The notes under the pieces are model-generated. The model did no database searches. It saw nothing but the letters and a program-made list of their open reading frames with translations, and had not been told where the DNA came from. A program made the position numbers and the translations under genes. A stretch of DNA of 9,079 nt from UBA9414 sp958446945 (lineage in GTDB: Bacteria > Bacillota > Clostridia > Lachnospirales > Lachnospiraceae), in the NCBI GenBank assembly GCA_958446945.1, contig CAUCYJ010000103.1, positions 1-9,079 of the forward strand, written 5' to 3'. This document shows positions 5,857-9,079 of this stretch, piece by piece; position 1 is the stretch's first letter; the number at the start of each line of letters is the position of its first letter.

Positions 5857-7974
5857 ATGCTTACAATTGTAAATGGAGTTACATCTAAACAGGTGCTTGC
5901 AAATGAAATTATAAATCTTTTGGAAACAATGGGATTAGACGGATATTTTTATTTGGGCTACCCTGTTTTAGGGGGAATTGATGGAAAAATTAAAGTTGAT
6001 GCATTGTTAGTGAGCGAACAGACGGGTATTGTACTTTTTGATCTGGAAACATTAGCAGAAGAAAATATGGAAGATAAAATTCAGTTATTGGATGAACTAT
6101 ATAATAATATGGAAGCCAAGCTGAAAAGATATGGATATCTGTCAAAAAGACGAGTTTTACAAGTGCCGATTAATGTACTGTCTTATGCACCCCTTTATAA
6201 AACGAAGAGTGATGAAATTTGTACATCAATAGAAGAAGTAAAGGAATATTTAGAAAGTCTGGAATGGAAACAGGGCGAAGAATATTATAAGAAATTATTG
6301 GAAGCGATTCAGATGATTTCACAACTGAAAAAAAGAGGTGGCAGAAAAAATCTTCAGAAGGCTTCGTCAAGGGGATCAAAATTAAAAGCAATTGAAGACC
6401 AGATTTCCTGCCTGGACAAGTATCAAAGTAAGGCAGTCATTGAAACGGTAGAAGGTGTTCAACGAATCCGGGGTCTGGCAGGATCGGGAAAAACAATTGT
6501 TCTGGCATTAAAGGTAGCATATCTGTATACTATGTATGAAAATAAGATGATAGCAGTTACATTTAACAGCCGGGCATTAAAGGGTCAATTTATTCAACTG
6601 ATCACAAACTTTATTGTTGAAAATACAAATGAGGAACCTGATTGGAGCAGAATTAAAATAATTCATGCATGGGGAAGTAAAAATTCAGAAGGTCTGTATT
6701 TCAATTTTTGTAAGGCAAATAATCTAGTTTGTTATGATTATATGGATGCGTGCCAGAAATATGGAAGAAATTCATCTGCTTTTGACAGAGTATGTGAAGA
6801 AGCCGTAGAATCAGTAACGAATCCCCAGCCATTGTATGATGTGATTTTAGTAGACGAAGCACAGGATTTTTCAAAATATTTTCTTCAGATGTGTTATATG
6901 TCACTCCCACATGAAAGCCGTATGCTTGTATATGCATATGATGAACTCCAAAGCCTGGATAACAAAAACGTTGAATCTCCGGAAGACATTTTTGGATACA
7001 GTAATGGACGGCCGAATGTAGTGCTTGATAACAGTAATGGTAAGGCGGAGGATATTGTCTTATCAAAATGTTATCGTAATTCAAGACCAGTTCTTATTAC
7101 AGCACACAGCCTGGGATTTGGAATTTACAGAAAAAAAGAGGCACGGGAGGAAACATCGTTAGTTCAATTATTTGAAGATAAACAGTTATGGGAAGATATT
7201 GGATATACAGTGAAAGAAGGTGTGATCAGAGATGGAGAATTTGTAACGCTATATAGAACAGAAGAAACAAGTCCTGCATTTTTAGAGGATCATTCGTCAA
7301 TTGACGATCTTATACAATTTAGAAGATTTGAAAATAATGTACAGGAAGCGGATTGGATAGTTGAAGATATCGAAAAAAATCTGCATGATGAAGAATTAAG
7401 ATATCAGGACATTATGATCATTCACCCTGATCCCAAAATTACGAAGAGTTACGTGTCACATATCCGTGTTAAATTAATGGAAAAGGGAATTAAATCGCAT
7501 ATTGTTGGGGTACAGACAACACCAGATGATTTTTTTCAGGAGGATTCTATTGCAATCTCTCAGATTTACAGAGCAAAAGGAAATGAAGCAGCAATTGTTT
7601 ATCTGATAAATGCGGATCTTTGCGCAAGAGGCATCAACTTATCAAGAAAACGAAATATTATATTTACTGCTATGACAAGATCGAAGGCATGGGTACGGGT
7701 TAGCGGAATCGGAGATGATATGGATCTGTTAATACAGGAGTTTAACAGCGTTAAGGAAAGGAATTTTCAATTAGAGTTCACGTACCCGGACAAATCACAA
7801 CGAAAGAATATGAGAATTATTCATAGAGACATGACTCAAAATGAATTAAGAGATATCAGAAAAAGCAATTCTAATCTGGCGGATATTACCAGTAAACTTG
7901 CAAATGGAGAAATTCGAAAAGAAGATTTAGATGAAGATACTGTGAATCGCTTAAAGGATGTGCTGTATAATTGA
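5857..7974 (+). CDS. Superfamily 1 (UvrD/Rep-like) helicase of a HelicaseDUF2290 defence system
   Basis: This 705-residue ATP-dependent helicase has a readable motif series: Q motif DKYQSKAV (187-194), Walker A GLAGSGKT (206-213), Ia AVTFNSRAL (233-241), Walker B VILVDEAQDF (329-338), III VYAYDELQSL (358-367), IV CYRNSRPVL (405-413), V QIYRAKGNEA (569-578) and VI FTAMTRSK (603-610) with the arginine finger. The first 110 residues contain GGIDGKIKVDALLVS and GIVLFDLE (39-64). This resembles the NERD-type nuclease fold found on related helicases, but the ExK lysine is not visible, so it may be non-catalytic. ATG 5857 follows AAAGGGTGAT, a near-ideal ribosome site, by seven bases. The DUF2290 gene overlaps its stop by 4 nt. 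A helicase next to DUF2290 is the catalogued HelicaseDUF2290 anti-phage pair (established knowledge); its mechanism is unknown to me. Confidence 0.92.
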   Translation: MLTIVNGVTSKQVLANEIINLLETMGLDGYFYLGYPVLGGIDGKIKVDALLVSEQTGIVLFDLETLAEENMEDKIQLLDELYNNMEAKLKRYGYLSKRRVLQVPINVLSYAPLYKTKSDEICTSIEEVKEYLESLEWKQGEEYYKKLLEAIQMISQLKKRGGRKNLQKASSRGSKLKAIEDQISCLDKYQSKAVIETVEGVQRIRGLAGSGKTIVLALKVAYLYTMYENKMIAVTFNSRALKGQFIQLITNFIVENTNEEPDWSRIKIIHAWGSKNSEGLYFNFCKANNLVCYDYMDACQKYGRNSSAFDRVCEEAVESVTNPQPLYDVILVDEAQDFSKYFLQMCYMSLPHESRMLVYAYDELQSLDNKNVESPEDIFGYSNGRPNVVLDNSNGKAEDIVLSKCYRNSRPVLITAHSLGFGIYRKKEAREETSLVQLFEDKQLWEDIGYTVKEGVIRDGEFVTLYRTEETSPAFLEDHSSIDDLIQFRRFENNVQEADWIVEDIEKNLHDEELRYQDIMIIHPDPKITKSYVSHIRVKLMEKGIKSHIVGVQTTPDDFFQEDSIAISQIYRAKGNEAAIVYLINADLCARGINLSRKRNIIFTAMTRSKAWVRVSGIGDDMDLLIQEFNSVKERNFQLEFTYPDKSQRKNMRIIHRDMTQNELRDIRKSNSNLADITSKLANGEIRKEDLDEDTVNRLKDVLYN

Positions 7975-8624
7975 AAGAACAAGAAAAAGTATTTCGAGAG
8001 TTAAAGAAAGTTACAAGGGAATTGATCAGATGTGGACTGGCAGAAGAATATAACTATCCTGTAATTCAACAAATGGATATTGTATGGGAAAAATATCAAA
8101 ATATTTCGTTATATTTAAGGAATATGGATTACAGTACAATTTATGATGAAATAGAAAAAAATCATAATTATAATGTTAAATTGCCAGATGGCGGTATCAT
8201 ACAGTTGATGTATCGCTTTAATAGAACGGGAAAAGAATTGATTTCGCACAGATTGGGGTATTATCCATCACCGTCGTATGAACTTTATCAGAATGATCCG
8301 GAATTATACGATGTTGACTATATTTACGGAGATATTTTAAATAAATCTGTATTGCCTGTGATTATTCGAGCTGATTACAATCGAGATCCGGAGGAGAGCG
8401 AACTGCATCATCCATATTCACATATTACTTTAGGGGGATATAAAAATTGTAGAATTCCTGTAGATCGTCCAATATCACCGATGAAATTTGTGAAATTTAT
8501 TATGGAACATTTTTATTATGTTCCGAGTTCACAGTTGGAATTCAATTTTGAAATTGAGGGTATAGTAGCTTTCGAAGAACATATTGCAGAAAAAGACATA
8601 AATAAGAGCAGAATAATAGTATGA
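7971..8624 (+). CDS. DUF2290 family protein, partner of the helicase
   Basis: This 217-residue cytoplasmic protein starts at TTG 7971, which overlaps the helicase TGA in a TTGA arrangement; AAAGGA (7953-7958) lies 12 bases upstream. I recognise DUF2290 by its pattern: an N-terminal helix with GL.EE.NYP (22-30), the LPDGGIIQLMY strand (71-81), HRLGYYPSPSYE (93-104), HHPYSHITLGGYKNCRIPV (146-164) and PISPMKFVKFIMEHFY (167-182). The His- and Asp-rich conserved core would suit a metal-dependent or nuclease-like active site, but no activity is established to my knowledge. The length is typical and it looks intact. Coupling and a weak TTG start suggest synthesis tied to, and possibly lower than, that of the helicase. 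Confidence 0.9.
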   Translation: MKEQEKVFRELKKVTRELIRCGLAEEYNYPVIQQMDIVWEKYQNISLYLRNMDYSTIYDEIEKNHNYNVKLPDGGIIQLMYRFNRTGKELISHRLGYYPSPSYELYQNDPELYDVDYIYGDILNKSVLPVIIRADYNRDPEESELHHPYSHITLGGYKNCRIPVDRPISPMKFVKFIMEHFYYVPSSQLEFNFEIEGIVAFEEHIAEKDINKSRIIV

Positions 8625-8683
8625 AAATGGAGAATGAAATATGGAAATTGTTAGAGAATCTATATTCATACAAACAGCTATAA
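8621..8683 (+). CDS. 20-codon frame coupled to the DUF2290 stop
   Basis: ATG 8621 overlaps the DUF2290 TGA as ATGA, and the frame MKMENEIWKLLENLYSYKQL ends at TAA 8681. It has a helical, amphipathic look, but only AAGAG stands upstream as a ribosome site. Past the TAA the same frame stays open for 18 more codons to another TAA. It could be a very small coupled peptide, the stump of a third operon gene, or chance. Confidence 0.2.
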   Translation: MKMENEIWKLLENLYSYKQL

Positions 8684-8714
8684 AATTATAGTGTAAATTA
8701 TAGTAGAAAAGTAA

Positions 8715-8743
8715 TTGACATATTCATGGTGGCAAGTTAATAT
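8715..8743 (+). promoter_or_regulatory. Promoter of the structured RNA unit
   Basis: A consensus TTGACA (8715-8720) is followed after 17 bp by TAATAT (8738-8743), which keeps the key T1, A2 and T6 of the -10 box. A perfect TATAAT also lies at 8741-8746, but the spacer would then be 20 bp. Either choice starts transcription at about 8750-8754, at the foot of the first predicted RNA stem. Confidence 0.55.
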
Positions 8744-8752
8744 AATATTAAC
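8736..8752. promoter_or_regulatory. Perfect palindrome over the -10 box
   Basis: GTTAATAT-A-ATATTAAC is a perfect 8-bp inverted repeat with a one-base centre. It covers both candidate -10 boxes and the expected start site. The position suits a repressor operator. Chance is possible because the sequence is almost all A and T, though both ends are fixed by G/C pairs. Confidence 0.4.
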
Positions 8753-8921
8753 AACAGGCAACAGGAGTGTCTGTCAAGCGTTGAAGTAAGGTGTTGTGCC
8801 AGGAGGCAGTGCCTTACCAGCTTTATAAGGGTTTAGCATTTACCACAATCTGGCTAGGGAGCAAAAGCTCTCAAAAGAAAATGCTGGGAGGCTCTGCCAA
8901 GTGCAGGGCCTTTCTTAATTT
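8751..8921 (+). ncRNA. Unassigned structured small RNA, about 165 nt
   Basis: The segment has its own promoter and terminator and folds well by eye. Stem 1: ACAGGCA (8754-8760) with TGTCTGT (8768-8774). Stem 2: GTAAGG (8786-8791) with CCTTAC (8812-8817), enclosing TGCC-AGGA-GGCA (8797-8808). Stem 3: AGCATTT (8835-8841) with AAATGCT (8879-8885), enclosing GGGAGC-AAAA-GCTCTC (8857-8872). Stem 4 is the terminator. CCAGC (8817-8821) can also pair with GCTGG (8883-8887), so alternative folds compete. I could not match it to 6S RNA, SRP RNA, tmRNA, RNase P RNA, a T-box or the common riboswitches. A 60-codon GTG frame across it (8791-8973) has no protein family and is better explained as RNA structure. 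It may be a trans-acting RNA or a leader for a gene beyond the right edge. Confidence 0.55.
8890..8921 (+). terminator. Intrinsic terminator of the structured RNA
   Basis: GGCTCTGC (8890-8897) pairs with GCAGGGCC (8903-8910), with one G-U pair and a CAAGT loop. The stem is immediately followed by TTTCTTAATTT. The GC-rich 8-bp stem directly abutting a T-rich tract is a classic rho-independent design. Confidence 0.75.
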
Positions 8922-9079
8922 TATTATGAAAATAAAGGGAGTTGCGGAAAATATAGATGAGAACAGTTGTTGATTGTGTATCATCATTTATTCCTCTCTT
9001 ATCAACAATCAACAGAGTATGAAATTGTTCTGGGAAGAAAAAATGTTGCGGTTAAACTTATAATAACGTTTGATAAGAA
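8922..9079. other. Right edge: no gene seen, long inverted repeat
   Basis: No frame here is convincing. TGTTGATTGT (8968-8977) and ACAATCAACA (9005-9014) form a perfect 10-bp inverted repeat separated by 27 bases, within a longer imperfect similarity. A TATAAT lies at 9059-9064 without a -35 box at the proper distance. The repeat may be an operator pair, the end of a small mobile element, or the start of a leader for a gene beyond the window. Confidence 0.35.

Noticed and set aside
6701..7084. 127-codon minus-strand frame rich in Tyr, His and Cys
   Set aside because: It is the antisense shadow of the helicase Walker B to motif IV region. Its composition is typical of antisense translation.
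8678..8691. CTATAAAATTATAG dyad as a terminator for the helicase operon
   Set aside because: The stem is all A/T except the closing pair, has a two-base loop and no T tract, so it is unlikely to terminate transcription.
8791..8973. 60-codon GTG frame on the + strand
   Set aside because: It lies across the stems and intrinsic terminator of the predicted RNA, has no recognisable family and no good ribosome site. RNA structure explains the sequence better.

Overview
The window looks like an accessory region of a low-GC Firmicute, most likely a gut Lachnospiraceae-type clostridium. The evidence is AT-rich DNA, purine-rich ribosome sites (AAGGGA, AAAGGA, AAAGGGTG) before most genes, and a lysine- and isoleucine-rich proteome. 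Two decayed genes also belong to families I associate with these bacteria: an Rpn-type PD-(D/E)XK nuclease and an AAA-ATPase/DUF1703-like protein. The taxonomic call is inference.

Layout, left to right. (1) 1-287: left edge with an uncertain open frame, a strong hairpin, and a good promoter at 223-251. (2) 288-1250: an Rpn-family nuclease gene split by one in-frame amber codon at 639-641, apparently at the catalytic glutamate. (3) 1251-1551: a gene-free block that looks richer in GC than its surroundings and has nested inverted repeats. (4) 1552-5568: three genes on the + strand that look like one operon. They encode a 539-aa protein with a C-terminal phospholipase-D-like domain (VPA1262-like, tentative), a translationally coupled 368-aa helical protein of unknown function, and an AbiH-family abortive-infection protein. 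(5) 5569-5856: the N-terminal stub of an AAA-ATPase-like gene, followed by a promoter with palindromes. (6) 5857-8624: a UvrD/Rep-like superfamily 1 helicase and a DUF2290 protein that overlap by 4 nt, matching the HelicaseDUF2290 anti-phage system. (7) 8625-9079: no convincing protein gene. It holds a compact transcription unit with a palindromic promoter, a folded RNA of about 165 nt and an intrinsic terminator, then a long inverted repeat.

Taken together this is a defence island: two intact defence-type operons in the same direction, separated and bordered by gene debris. The 3' operon fits a catalogued system. The 5' operon pairs AbiH with a PLD-like protein and an unrecognised coupled partner. 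I do not know this three-gene combination as a described system, and it is the best candidate for something new. The orphan RNA at 8751-8921 is the second.
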